Positions 8,996-17,861 are shown, numbered from the stretch's first letter. The stretch: 64,000 nucleotides of DNA from Parvimonas micra (GCF_021300775.1 NZ_JAJTJP010000003.1:186001-250000), one strand, 5' to 3'. Notes: generated by a model not told the origin, from the sequence alone. A program made the numbers and translations.

Positions 8996-9477
8996 AGGCT
9001 TTGCTCCTTCTGCTTATTCTTGATTTTATCTTTGAAAATAATGTTCTTCACCATTTCTTTGAACTTCTCAAGGTTCTTATGGATGGACTCCTTTCTTTCC
9101 GTTTTTTTCTCCAAGTCTGCCAGGACCTTTTTAAATGCCTTGTCCATAATTTTTACATCTTTTGCTTGAAAAAATAGGGAATACTGCTTTGTCTTCTTAT
9201 CTTTCATAACAGAAAACTTAACACCATATTTGTTCAATTCTTTTTTCAGACTTTTAAGCTCTGTTTCTCCAATGGCAATTTCTTCTAGCTGTCCTTTCTG
9301 AACCAAGTCCTTAAGCTTCACTTCATTACCCTTTTCGCCGACAAATTTCTCCATTCCCCCAAATTTTTTAGCTTCTTTTAGTAATTTCTTTATCTGCTGA
9401 ATAATCAGTTTTGCAGTGATTTTAGCTGCCTTTATTTCTAAGTTAAGGGTTTTATCGGATACTTCTTCATTGATCAT
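8992..9477 (-). CDS. pcfB: PcfB-family conjugation protein
   Basis: 161 residues, Lys-rich. The N-terminus (INEEVSDKTLNLEIKAAKITAKLI) and the mid-region KYGVKFSVMKDKKTKQYSLFFQAKD match the PcfB/DUF3801 family. PcfB of plasmid pCF10 helps the relaxosome dock to the VirD4-type coupling protein. It overlaps virD4 by 4 bp and dnaC by 4 bp, so it is translationally coupled in the repA-dnaC-pcfB-virD4 operon. Confidence 0.8.
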   Translation of the reverse strand: MINEEVSDKTLNLEIKAAKITAKLIIQQIKKLLKEAKKFGGMEKFVGEKGNEVKLKDLVQKGQLEEIAIGETELKSLKKELNKYGVKFSVMKDKKTKQYSLFFQAKDVKIMDKAFKKVLADLEKKTERKESIHKNLEKFKEMVKNIIFKDKIKNKQKEQSL

Positions 9478-10322
9478 GTTCTTTCACCTCCGCTCAATAA
9501 TCGCTCTTTGTTTCGAGAAAGCTTCTCTTTTTGAATTTGTTTCCTGTAGTCCTGCCCCACAACCATAATCGGAATACACATCTCTATAATTCTTGAGTAA
9601 ATTCTTTGATACTCCACACTTTCAATACAGTTTTGAATAGTGTCATAAGATAGATTCGTGGTAAATATGGTCGGCTTCCTTCTTAAGTACCGGCTGTTCA
9701 CAATGTTGTACACCTGTTCCTTAGCATAGCTTGTGTCCCTTTCAATTCCCAGGTCATCTAAAATCAGTACGGAAGTATTAACCAAAGATTCAATATAGGC
9801 ATTCTTATCAAAGTCAAAACCACATTTTTGCATTTCATTCATAATCTGCGAAAAATTCCGAATCTTCACCGTAATTTGATACTGCTCTATTAAAGCGTTG
9901 GCAATAGAACAGGCAAGATAAGTCTTTCCGCTTCCAACAGAACCATAAAAAAGAAGTCCTACATTTTCTTTCTTCATTTGCTCATAATCCTTCACGAAGT
10001 TCTTGGCAATAAGAAGACTTTGATTTTCTTCTCCTTGATAATTCTCAAAGCTGTACTCCCATTCAGCTCTGGAACTAAAACAACTACTCTTGAGACGTTC
10101 TATTTCCAATTGCTTCTGTCTCTCTACTTCTTTTTCCTCTCTCTGTTTGTCGCAATGACAGGCTATACGGCAGATCATCTTTCCACCAAAGAACTCCAAA
10201 ATCTTCCCGTCTTTTCTTTCATGGCAAGTCTTACAGTAAATATGTCCGTCCTTTTCATATTCTTCATTTTCATCGTAGGAATACTCCACGCCCTCAATCC
10301 AGATTTTTTTTATTTCGCTCAT
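9474..10322 (-). CDS. DnaC/IstB-like helicase-loader ATPase
   Basis: 282 residues. The N-terminal zinc-binding cysteines (CKTCHERKDG, then CRIACHC) are followed by an AAA+ core: Walker A YGSVGSGKTY (about 126-135), Walker B LILDDLGIE and sensor I TTNLS. It resembles DnaC-like loaders that put the replicative helicase on an element's own origin. It directly follows repA with a one-base overlap. IstB of IS21 elements is related, but the partner genes favour a replication role. Confidence 0.85.
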   Translation of the reverse strand: MSEIKKIWIEGVEYSYDENEEYEKDGHIYCKTCHERKDGKILEFFGGKMICRIACHCDKQREEKEVERQKQLEIERLKSSCFSSRAEWEYSFENYQGEENQSLLIAKNFVKDYEQMKKENVGLLFYGSVGSGKTYLACSIANALIEQYQITVKIRNFSQIMNEMQKCGFDFDKNAYIESLVNTSVLILDDLGIERDTSYAKEQVYNIVNSRYLRRKPTIFTTNLSYDTIQNCIESVEYQRIYSRIIEMCIPIMVVGQDYRKQIQKEKLSRNKERLLSGGERT

Positions 10323-11098
10323 TATAAATGCTCTCCTTTATCGTATTCTTCCAAACTGGGAATATTGGAAGCTTTTATTCCCCTCCTATTTCCCTGATCT
10401 TTATAAAACCAGGAAAGGATAGTTGCTTTATGGTCTTTATAAGTCTTCCCACTACTCTTAAGATATGCCGACAACCGTTCAATATAGTTGTTTAGCTGGC
10501 CATTAAGCAGAAGCTCCAATTCAGCTCTGTCATTCTCTTGTAAAAAGACATTTTGAAAGCTTCCAAGTCCATTTGCCGGAAAACTATATTCTCTCTTTCT
10601 ATTATTACTATTACTCCTATCTATATAGTTAGAGTTAAGACTTTTTACATCTTGAAGTTCATTTTCTTTACTTCTTAAGTCAATATTTTTTACCTCAGAA
10701 GTTAAAGGTTTGAACTTCTGTACTACTGATTTTTCTTGTACCATGCTTAAAAAGTCTTTTACATAGATAATGTTAGGCTTTCCAAGACCAACTCTGACTC
10801 TTTCTATCAATCCTATTCCATTCTTTTTATCTAATTCATCTAAAAGCTTAATCGCAGTAGGTTTCGATAAATGCCTTTTCTTCATGATTTCTTCCACGGT
10901 AAAGTAAATAAAAACTCTATTCTGCTTATCCAGCCAATTGTTCTTATAAGACATACCTGCCCTTTTTAGGAGCATGGCATAGAGCAAAATAGCTTCTGCG
11001 GACAGCCCTTGAAACTCCTCTCCTTCCACTAATATTTCCGGCACTTTCAAAAAATTAAAACCCTCTGCTTCCCTGTTATAGAAATAGTCAAAGTCCAT
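10322..11098 (-). CDS. repA: RepA_N-type replication initiator of the element
   Basis: 258 residues. The N-terminal winged-helix region opens with the RepA_N pattern: FNFLKVPEIL, then LSAEAILLYAMLLKRAGMS and the HTH-like KKRHLSKPTAIKLLDELD (about 83-100). A variable Ser/Asn-rich linker and a C-terminal domain ending LSWFYKDQGNRRG follow, as in the replication initiators of Tn1549-like elements. It should bind the element origin and call in the DnaC-like loader encoded next. No iteron array is visible around it. Confidence 0.8.
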   Translation of the reverse strand: MDFDYFYNREAEGFNFLKVPEILVEGEEFQGLSAEAILLYAMLLKRAGMSYKNNWLDKQNRVFIYFTVEEIMKKRHLSKPTAIKLLDELDKKNGIGLIERVRVGLGKPNIIYVKDFLSMVQEKSVVQKFKPLTSEVKNIDLRSKENELQDVKSLNSNYIDRSNSNNRKREYSFPANGLGSFQNVFLQENDRAELELLLNGQLNNYIERLSAYLKSSGKTYKDHKATILSWFYKDQGNRRGIKASNIPSLEEYDKGEHL

Positions 11099-11131
11099 TT
11101 TCTCCCTCCCTTCTTCCTAAAATTCACAAAG

Positions 11132-11164
11132 AAAAAAGACGACAGTTGTTACCATCGTCTTTTG
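11132..11164 (-). terminator. Intrinsic terminator between CD1845-like gene and repA
   Basis: Stem AAGACGA...TCGTCTT, with T-rich and A-rich flanks on the two strands, lies in the 85-bp gap upstream of repA. Confidence 0.55.
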
Positions 11165-11183
11165 CCACCATTGATGAAATATT

Positions 11184-11468
11184 TTAGATTGATTTTATCC
11201 CTTTGTTGACCACATGAAGAAATGCAATAATACTTGCACCAAGCATCGGAATCCCATAGGGACTAAACAAAAATCCTAAAAACAATGCTTCTATGCCCAA
11301 TATAGTTTTATTTTGGATAAATGAAGCTATCGCTCCAACCACGCATAATATCATGAGAAAGTATAGTAAGACTGTTCCTATACTAAGTAAAAAAGTCAGA
11401 AAAGCTATTAGGATACTTAATAGCAGGCTGATTGGAAACAAAAGTATCTTGATGATCCATCTTAACAT
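11184..11468 (-). CDS. CD1845-like small membrane protein of conjugative elements
   Basis: 94 residues, nearly all hydrophobic: three to four membrane segments with a FLFSPYGIPMLGASI motif near residues 67-81. Proteins of this shape, with the FLxSPxGxPML motif, are encoded just ahead of repA in C. difficile CTn-type elements (CD1845 family). The function is unknown. The start ATG at 11468 is 3 bp after the stop of a truncated upstream ORF. Confidence 0.6.
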   Translation of the reverse strand: MLRWIIKILLFPISLLLSILIAFLTFLLSIGTVLLYFLMILCVVGAIASFIQNKTILGIEALFLGFLFSPYGIPMLGASIIAFLHVVNKGIKSI

Positions 11469-11471
11469 TAC

Positions 11472-11620
11472 TTAGTCCTCTCTTTCAAAATCAGTCTTTG
11501 TGTCTCCACACACCATATCAATACAAACATTCACATCGGCATAATTTTTTAGGATCTTTTTTCTTCCTCCATCAGCATCTTCTACGAAGACGAAATGCTT
11601 GTAAAACTGCCTAAAATGGA
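11472..11620 (-). pseudogene. C-terminal fragment of a conjugative-element ORF
   Basis: Forty-eight codons remain open, from ILHFRQFYKHFVFVEDADGG to CGDTKTDFEREDstop, with no start. The reading frame runs into the 3' end of the rlmD-like gene at about 11620-11629, which marks the right edge of the element relic. The stop lies 3 bp before the CD1845-like gene, so they were one operon. The family is not recognised. Confidence 0.55.
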
Positions 11621-11626
11621 GGATTT

Positions 11627-12985
11627 TCACGATTCCTCTTTTTGTAGCAACGCTATAGTCTCCACATGTACTGTTCTTGGAAATTGGTTAAAGATTTTTA
11701 ATGTTTTTAGTTCGTAGCCATTTTCAATTAGAACTTGTACGTCTCTTTTTTGTGTTTTTGGATTGCAAGAAATATAAACCATTGTTTTTGCACCACAGGA
11801 GATTATTTTTTCCAACGCTTTTTGGTTTATTCCGTCTCTTGGTGGATCTACGATTATTACATCTACCATTTCTTTTCTATTTTCAATTTCTTCTAAGACG
11901 TCTCCTGCAATGAAGGTACAATTTGTTAGTCCGTTTTCTTTTGCAGATTTGTTTGCACTTTCGACTGCCTCTTCTACGATTTCAATTCCATAGACTGCTT
12001 TTGCTTTTCTTGCTACAATTTGTCCTATTGTTCCCGTTCCTGAATATAGGTCAAAGACTACTTTGTTTTCTATATCTCCACAGAGTTCAATTGCTTTTGA
12101 GTACAGATTTATTGCTCCAAATACATTTGGTTGGAAGAATGAAAATGGTGTTACTTTAAATTCCAAGTCAAATAGTTTTTCTGTTATGTATTCTTCTCCA
12201 AAAATTATATTTATTTTTTCCGGAACAACTGCATCTGCTAGTGAGTCGTTTTCTGTATGCACGATTGATTTTATGTTTCCTTCTAATTTTAAGTCCAAAA
12301 GCATATCTACAAAACTTTTTTTATCAAATTCACTTTGTGTTGTAGTTACGATATTAACCATTATTTCACCAGTTGTTAGTGAATAACGAATGATTAAATG
12401 TCTTAATAGCCCTTCATGAGTTCTCTTTTTTACAAATAGAAGATTTTTTTCTCTTACAAAGTCGATAATTCCGTTTCTAATTATTTCAAAATCTCTATGT
12501 ACTAGGTTACATTCCTTTGTATCTACAACTTCGTAAAATCTATTCTTCTTATGCATTCCAAGCATTACTGGGCTATCTTTATACATATCAGCAAATGTAT
12601 ATTCCATTTTATTTCTATATGCAGTTTTTAATGGACTTTCAAAAATTTCAGGTTCTTCTGAATATACATCTTCAAAAAGTTCTTTTATCTGTCTTTGTTT
12701 TAGTTTAAGCTCATAATCGTAAGAAACGCTTTGATAGCTACAACCACCACATTCCAAATAGTTTGGGCAAGTTGGATTTGTTTCAAGTGGACTTTTTTCT
12801 AAAATTTCTAAAAGTTTTGCTTCCATATGTTTTTCTCTTTTTCTCCCGACAATTACAGAAACTTTTTGTCCTTCAATTCCACCTTTAAAATTTACTTTTC
12901 TATCTTCAAAAGTAAATTCAGACATATTTGGAAAATTAACTTTTTCAATTATTCCCTCTATATATTTTTTCTTTCTTCTTGACAT
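11627..12985 (-). CDS. rlmD: TrmA-family 23S rRNA (uracil-C5)-methyltransferase
   Basis: 452 residues from the ATG at 12985, which has the ribosome binding site GAAAGGAAATAT; an upstream in-frame ATG at 13045 has none. Order: TRAM domain (residues 1-60), iron-sulfur cysteines (Cys73, Cys79, Cys82 and CNLVHRD further on), AdoMet motif FDLYSGTGTIG, VDPPRDG, and the catalytic loop SCNP near the C-terminus. The family methylates uracil C5 in 23S rRNA or tRNA. RlmD is the usual label in Firmicutes, but RlmC/TrmA paralogues cannot be excluded. It abuts the conjugative relic, and fragments of a similar gene lie at 460-735 and 17600-17680. Confidence 0.85.
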   Translation of the reverse strand: MSRRKKKYIEGIIEKVNFPNMSEFTFEDRKVNFKGGIEGQKVSVIVGRKREKHMEAKLLEILEKSPLETNPTCPNYLECGGCSYQSVSYDYELKLKQRQIKELFEDVYSEEPEIFESPLKTAYRNKMEYTFADMYKDSPVMLGMHKKNRFYEVVDTKECNLVHRDFEIIRNGIIDFVREKNLLFVKKRTHEGLLRHLIIRYSLTTGEIMVNIVTTTQSEFDKKSFVDMLLDLKLEGNIKSIVHTENDSLADAVVPEKINIIFGEEYITEKLFDLEFKVTPFSFFQPNVFGAINLYSKAIELCGDIENKVVFDLYSGTGTIGQIVARKAKAVYGIEIVEEAVESANKSAKENGLTNCTFIAGDVLEEIENRKEMVDVIIVDPPRDGINQKALEKIISCGAKTMVYISCNPKTQKRDVQVLIENGYELKTLKIFNQFPRTVHVETIALLQKEES

Positions 12986-13202
12986 ATATTTCCTTTCTAT
13001 TAGCAGAAAAGAGCATAATAACTTTACTCTTAATTCTACATACAATATTTTATCTATATAAAAATGTTTTATTCTTTAAGAAATTGATTTATATTTAATC
13101 CCTTAATACACTAAATATTATATCATATTTTCAAAATAATATCTAAATTTATGTATTAAATTACACATATAGTTTTTATATTAATACAAAAAAAATTATT
13201 AA

Positions 13203-13234
13203 TAAAAAAGAGCAAATATTTAATATTTGCTCTA
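13203..13234 (-). terminator. Intrinsic terminator after the secA 3'-end copy
   Basis: AGAGCAAATA...TATTTGCTCT stem with T- and A-runs on either side. It follows the duplicated secA tail, so this may be the original secA terminator. Confidence 0.6.
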
Positions 13235-13241
13235 TCTTATC

Positions 13242-13387
13242 TATTTATTTTTTCCACAACATTTTTTATATTTTTTACCACTTCCGCAAGGACATGGATC
13301 GTTTCTTCCAATTTCTTTTCCTTTAACATAAGTAGTTTGTTCATCTTGAACATTTGTAGAAACTTCTACTGCAGCTCTTTCTCTTTC
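13242..13387 (-). repeat. 146-bp duplicate of the secA 3' end
   Basis: Base for base this equals 18633-18778 and encodes the last 48 residues of SecA, including the zinc motif [13 protein letters not shown] and a stop. The similarity ends abruptly on both sides. Together with the copy inside secA it forms a direct repeat flanking the 5.2-kb metal-resistance island, like the two ends of an element that entered the 3' end of secA. Confidence 0.95.
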
Positions 13388-13535
13388 GAAGCCATTTATT
13401 TAAAGGACTAATATATCATGATTTGACTTCGCCTTAAAGGTTAATTGTAATAAAATATAAAACTTTTAATAAGCCATGGTATTGTAGACATTTTCGTAAA
13501 ATTTAGATTTTAAACTTCACGGATTCAGGTCATAT

Positions 13536-13770
13536 TTAACGATTAAATTTATTTTCCATAGAATTGGCAAACTTTACCAAAGATAACATAACAGGAACCT
13601 CAACTAGAACACCTACTACAGTTGTTAACGTGGCTCCTGATGATAGACCAAATAGAGATATAGCAACTGCAACGGACAGTTCAAAAAAGTTAGACGCACC
13701 AATCATACCGCATGGAGCTGCAATTGAATATGGTAGCTTTGCTAATTGCGTGATAGCAGGGTTAGGGCTT
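13536..13770 (-). pseudogene. C-terminal remnant of an Acr3 arsenite efflux permease
   Basis: About 75 codons stay in frame: [20 protein letters not shown], then [14 protein letters not shown] and [19 protein letters not shown], to a stop at 13536-13538. This is the diagnostic last two membrane spans of Acr3/ArsB-type arsenite exporters. Upstream the frame breaks, so about 80 % of the gene is missing. It shows that the island once carried arsenic resistance. No arsR of that operon or arsC is visible. Confidence 0.8.
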
Positions 13771-13825
13771 CAACATGTTTCGAGTTGCCTTGATAGCTAT
13801 CAAAACTGCGTTCTCAACCCCTATG

Positions 13826-13935
13826 GTTAAGGGGAAAATATCCACACTTGTAGTTGGAAACATATCCAACATTGGCTCTCGTTTGTGGAAAGATATCAAC
13901 GGTTTTGTCTGTTCGTGAGAACATATCAACTCAAA
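13826..13935. mobile_element. Cluster of four degenerate direct repeats, IS21-like end
   Basis: The motif GAAA-ATATC(C/A)A occurs four times at about 28-bp spacing: GGAAAATATCCAC at 13832, GGAAACATATCCAAC at 13856, GGAAAGATATCAACG at 13887 and GAGAACATATCAACT at 13916. Repeated subterminal binding sites of this kind are typical of IS21-family ends. No istA/istB transposase remains here. It separates the Acr3 remnant from the Fe-S protein gene, so the insertion probably truncated the pump gene. Confidence 0.45.
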
Positions 13936-14415
<480 letters not shown>

Positions 14416-14558
14416 TTACATAACCTCCATATCTTTAAAACCATTTAATTCATGGTAAATCCCAACCAATTTTCATTTATAGTTTTTAAATTAAAAAATA
14501 CACCTTGATTATATCGTCAATTATCGGTATCATTCAAGGGGTGAATAGGAAAAATAGT

Positions 14559-16403
14559 TTATAGATTCTTTACATTCAAAGCTCTAAAAGCATTTAATAC
14601 TGCGATGATAGTTACACCTACATCTGCAAATATAGCTGCCCACATAGTAGTTATTCCAAAAGCACTCAAAATAAGAACAATTATTTTTATTCCAATTGCA
14701 AATACTATGTTTTGATGTGCAATTTTTAGTGTCTTTTTAGAAATCTTCATTGTAGTAGCAATTTTCGATGGCTCATCAGTCATAATTACAACATCAGCAG
14801 CTTCAATGGCCGCATCAGAACCTAAACCACCCATTGCTATTCCAATGTCTGCACGAGCTAATACAGGTGCATCATTGATTCCGTCACCAACAAAGGCAAG
14901 TTTACCTTTTTTAGATTTTTGCGAAAATAATTCTTCTAGTTTTTCAACTTTGTCTGCTGGCAACAGTTCTGCATAAACCTTATCAAGACCAAGCTCTTTA
15001 GCAACTTTTGAACCAATACTTTTATTATCACCTGTCAACATAACTGTTTGTTTAATATTAGCTGCCTTAAGTTCCTTGATTGCTTGTGCTGAATCTTCCT
15101 TTACCTCATCGGCAATTACAATGTAACCTATATATTTGTTATTAACAGCAACATGTACAATAGTACCGATCGGCTCTCCCTTGAAATAAGGGATATCCAT
15201 CATTTTCATAAGTTTGATATTTCCTGCCATAACCTTTTTGCCATCTACTGTTGCAATAACACCATGACCTGATATCTCTTCTACATCTGAAATACGTCCA
15301 TTGTCTATTTCTTTGCTATATGCACGTTTCAGTGAAAGTGAAATCGGATGATTGGAATAGCTTTCCGCATGTGCAGTTAATTCTAGTAGCTCTTCTTTGG
15401 AAACTCCTTCTGGATGAATTTCCTGTACATTAAATACACCTTTCGTTAGTGTTCCAGTTTTATCAAAAACAACAATTTCAGTTTCTGCTAATGCCTCTAA
15501 ATAATTACTACCCTTGACTAAAACACCTTTTTTTGAGGCTCCACCTATTCCACCGAAGAAACTCAAAGGAATTGAAATAACTAAAGCACACGGACAGGAT
15601 ACTACAAGGAATGCTAGTGCTCTATATATCCAATCACTAAAAGTCGCCCCGTCTATAACAAGAGGTGGTATAATAGCTAGAAGAACTGCAATTATAACCA
15701 CAACCGGTGTATAATATCTCGCAAACTTCGTAATAAATTGTTCTGAATTGGATTTTTTACTACTTGCATTTTCAACTAAATCAAGAATTTTACTTACAGT
15801 AGATTCTCCAAATTCCTTGGTAACCTCTGCTGTAATAACCCCATTAATGTTGATGCACCCACTTAGGATATCACTTCCAACTTCTACTTCGCGAGGAACA
15901 GATTCGCCTGTTAGTGCCGATGTATCAATCATTGAACTTCCCTCAATTACCTTGCCATCAAGAGGAATTTTTTCTCCTGCTTTAATTACAATAATATCTC
16001 CAATTTGTACTTCATCTGGGTCAACTTTGACAAGTTCATCACCTTTTTTAACATTTGCATAATCTGGTCGAATATCCATAAGGCTTGCAATTGACTTTCT
16101 CGACTTGCCAACTGCATAGCTTTGAAACAGTTCTCCAACTTGATAAAACAGCATAACTGCAACACCTTCAGGATACTCACCAATAAAAAATGCACCAATT
16201 GTTGCAATACTCATTAAAAAATTTTCATCGAAAACTTGACCTTTAAGAATATCTTTTACAGCTCTTTTTACAACATCTCCACCTACAATAATGTAACTTA
16301 TTATAAAGAGAGCAATCTGTAACCATTCGTTATTTAAACTAAGCAATATTGCTGTAGCTAACACGGCTGCACCAATAATTATTCGCCATAGTCGTTTTGT
16401 CAT
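14559..16403 (-). CDS. Cd/Zn/Pb-exporting P1B-type ATPase (ZntA/CadA-like)
   Basis: 614 residues. Transmembrane metal-site motif CPC (270-272), phosphorylation site DKTGTLT (Asp314), actuator TGES (165-168) and hinge GDGINDAPV are present, with eight predicted membrane helices. These make a P1B-2 heavy-metal pump that expels divalent soft metals at the cost of ATP. The usual N-terminal metal-binding (HMA) domain is absent; a separate 73-residue HMA protein is encoded 15 bp upstream. A CadC-type repressor gene heads the cluster, so cadmium, zinc or lead is the likely inducer and cargo. Confidence 0.9.
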   Translation of the reverse strand: MTKRLWRIIIGAAVLATAILLSLNNEWLQIALFIISYIIVGGDVVKRAVKDILKGQVFDENFLMSIATIGAFFIGEYPEGVAVMLFYQVGELFQSYAVGKSRKSIASLMDIRPDYANVKKGDELVKVDPDEVQIGDIIVIKAGEKIPLDGKVIEGSSMIDTSALTGESVPREVEVGSDILSGCININGVITAEVTKEFGESTVSKILDLVENASSKKSNSEQFITKFARYYTPVVVIIAVLLAIIPPLVIDGATFSDWIYRALAFLVVSCPCALVISIPLSFFGGIGGASKKGVLVKGSNYLEALAETEIVVFDKTGTLTKGVFNVQEIHPEGVSKEELLELTAHAESYSNHPISLSLKRAYSKEIDNGRISDVEEISGHGVIATVDGKKVMAGNIKLMKMMDIPYFKGEPIGTIVHVAVNNKYIGYIVIADEVKEDSAQAIKELKAANIKQTVMLTGDNKSIGSKVAKELGLDKVYAELLPADKVEKLEELFSQKSKKGKLAFVGDGINDAPVLARADIGIAMGGLGSDAAIEAADVVIMTDEPSKIATTMKISKKTLKIAHQNIVFAIGIKIIVLILSAFGITTMWAAIFADVGVTIIAVLNAFRALNVKNL

Positions 16404-16418
16404 ACTAAATAGCCTCCT

Positions 16419-16640
16419 TTAAGCCTTTTTCATAGTTGTATCGGGTTCGATTTTTTTAACTATTTTTTCGGCCTCTGCTATTATTGTTGGCATTTTTTCA
16501 TCCTCACCATCAATAACGAGTTTTTGGGTCATAAAGTTAACAGTAGCTTCTTTCACTCCATCAAGCTCATTAATAGCCTTTTCCATTTTTGCCGCGCAAT
16601 TTGCACACTCTAAACCTTTAAGTATAAATTTCTTTTTCAT
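16419..16640 (-). CDS. HMA-domain metal-binding protein
   Basis: 73 residues forming one ferredoxin-like heavy-metal-associated domain. The metal loop is LECANCAAKM (Cys13 and Cys16), and the second half reads VNFMTQKLVIDGED. It replaces in trans the N-terminal HMA domain missing from the downstream ATPase and may deliver metal to it. The first residue of the usual GMxCxxC loop is changed to Leu-Glu, as in the CadA class rather than copper chaperones. Confidence 0.85.
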   Translation of the reverse strand: MKKKFILKGLECANCAAKMEKAINELDGVKEATVNFMTQKLVIDGEDEKMPTIIAEAEKIVKKIEPDTTMKKA

Positions 16641-16785
16641 TATTAAATCCTCCTAAATATTATTTGTAATTTTATTTTGAATACTACAAGTCTTTTTCAA
16701 ATTTTCTTGAAGCATTGCTCATTTGAAATGAAGACTTAAATATATGCCCAAATATCTTCAAAAAATATTCTATTCTACCGCATTA

Positions 16786-17154
16786 CTACTTCTCGTTGAT
16801 ATGAATTAGACCTTGGTCAAATATTTCTCTTACATGATCATCAACTAATGAATAATATACTACTTTGCCTTCTTTTCTGCTTTTCACTAAATTAGCTTGT
16901 TTTAAGACTCTCAGCTGATGGGAAATTGCTGATTGTGTCATGTTAAGTAATACAGCGATATCACAAACACACATTTTAGCTTCATGTAAAGCCCATAATA
17001 TCCTGATTCGTGTTGAATCTCCAAATACTTTAAATAATTCTGCTAGATCATAAAGGCTTTCTTCTTGAGGCATTTTATCTCTAACTTGATTTACAATATC
17101 CTCATGAATTACATTGCAGTCACATCTTTCAATTGAATTAAATTTTTTAGTCAT
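16786..17154 (-). CDS. cadC: ArsR/SmtB-family metal-responsive repressor (CadC-like)
   Basis: 122 residues. Winged helix: ELFKVFGDSTRIRILWAL, then the metal-sensing MCVCDIAVLL (Cys62, Cys64) at the start of the HTH (MTQSAISHQLRVLKQ). The N-terminal Cys11/Cys13 pair with Cys62/Cys64 recalls the thiolate Cd/Pb site of CadC. Asp and His residues in the last helix (DDHVREIF..GLIH) could form a second Zn site. It heads the HMA-ATPase cluster, has an AGAGGTG ribosome binding site, and a consensus promoter with palindromes lies upstream. Confidence 0.85.
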   Translation of the reverse strand: MTKKFNSIERCDCNVIHEDIVNQVRDKMPQEESLYDLAELFKVFGDSTRIRILWALHEAKMCVCDIAVLLNMTQSAISHQLRVLKQANLVKSRKEGKVVYYSLVDDHVREIFDQGLIHINEK

Positions 17155-17194
17155 ATTATCACCTCTTTTTAAATCATTTCATCTGATTACTTGG

Positions 17195-17213
17195 ACAAGT
17201 ATTCATACGTTGT
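17195..17213. promoter_or_regulatory. Putative operator for the CadC-like repressor
   Basis: ACAAGTATTCATACGTTGT is a 19-bp near-palindrome (ACAA-GTAT / ATAC-TTGT with one extra base) just downstream of the -10 box, a position where a bound ArsR-family dimer would block transcription. A second, weaker palindrome, TGAGCATTTATTCA at 17257-17270, lies upstream of the -35 box. Confidence 0.5.
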
Positions 17214-17219
17214 ATATTT

Positions 17220-17248
17220 ATTATATTATTATTTTTCTCTTGTGTCAA
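17220..17248 (-). promoter_or_regulatory. Consensus sigma-A promoter of the metal-resistance cluster
   Basis: On the minus strand TTGACA (17248-17243), a 17-bp spacer, then TATAAT (17225-17220): a perfect -35/-10 pair, about 65 bp upstream of the repressor start. Confidence 0.85.
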
Positions 17249-17321
17249 TAGTTATATGAGCATTTATTCAAGTTTTTTTTATATTATTTAAAATATCTCA
17301 AAAACATCTACTAAGACATTA

Positions 17322-17440
17322 GTACAATCCTTTCTCGGTATCCTGTTCCATACATATCCTTTAAACAATTCCTTAAAAAATAAAGACTTCTCCTTCGTAC
17401 AAGTTTTCGGTTTCTTTAATAGCTTCATCTAACAGCTTAT
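17322..17440 (-). pseudogene. Remnant of a DUF1413-family gene
   Basis: Across two frames the minus strand reads EAIKETENLYEGEVFIF, a stop, then KELFKGYVWNRIPRKD, the conserved core of DUF1413 proteins, small proteins common on mobile elements. There is no start, and both frames close quickly. The adjoining 17273-17535 holds nothing else I recognise. Confidence 0.5.
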
Positions 17441-17535
17441 TACATCACTCATGTGGTCAACTCCTTATCAATAACCTTATAAACAACATTTTTGATAATA
17501 TCACATGTATAAATCATGTAAAAGTCAATGCAAAA

Positions 17536-17572
17536 AACCGCCAATCAAGAGAACCTAACTCTTAATTGACGG
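17536..17572. terminator. Strong hairpin, probable terminator
   Basis: AAACCGCCAATCAAGAG pairs with CTCTTAATTGACGGTTT around a 7-base loop, with A/T flanks. It separates the DUF1413 remnant from the rlmD-like 5' fragment. Confidence 0.55.
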
Positions 17573-17599
17573 TTTATATTAGTATTAAATCATACTTCC

Positions 17600-17760
17600 A
17601 TTTCAATTCCAGATTTAAAATTTACCTTTCTATTAACAGAAAAGAGCGAAATAACTTCACTCTTTCCCTTAACTTATCTATTTATTTCTTACAATATTAT
17701 TTTTTAGTTTACTATTTAGATTTAATCTCTTAATTCATAAAATATTATATCATATTAGAA
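17600..17760 (-). pseudogene. 5' fragment and leader of an rlmD-like gene
   Basis: Bases about 17605-17635 encode KVNFKSGIE, matching the TRAM-domain stretch KVNFKGGIE of the intact gene (near 12880-12900). Bases about 17633-17760 then match the intact gene's leader (12998-13130), including the run CAGAAAAGAGC. The start codon region between them has been lost. It is a diverged duplicate of the rlmD 5' region on the other side of the island. Confidence 0.6.
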
Positions 17761-17861
17761 AACATTTTTCTATAATACATTTTAGTAAATTCTTAAAAAG
17801 TAATAAATGTTTCAATTTCAAATATTGGCTACTTTAAGTGAGTAGTATTATAATTTATATT

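Noticed and set aside
13826..13935. Possible CRISPR array
   Set aside because: Four repeats of about 13 bp are too short and too degenerate; fits an IS end better.
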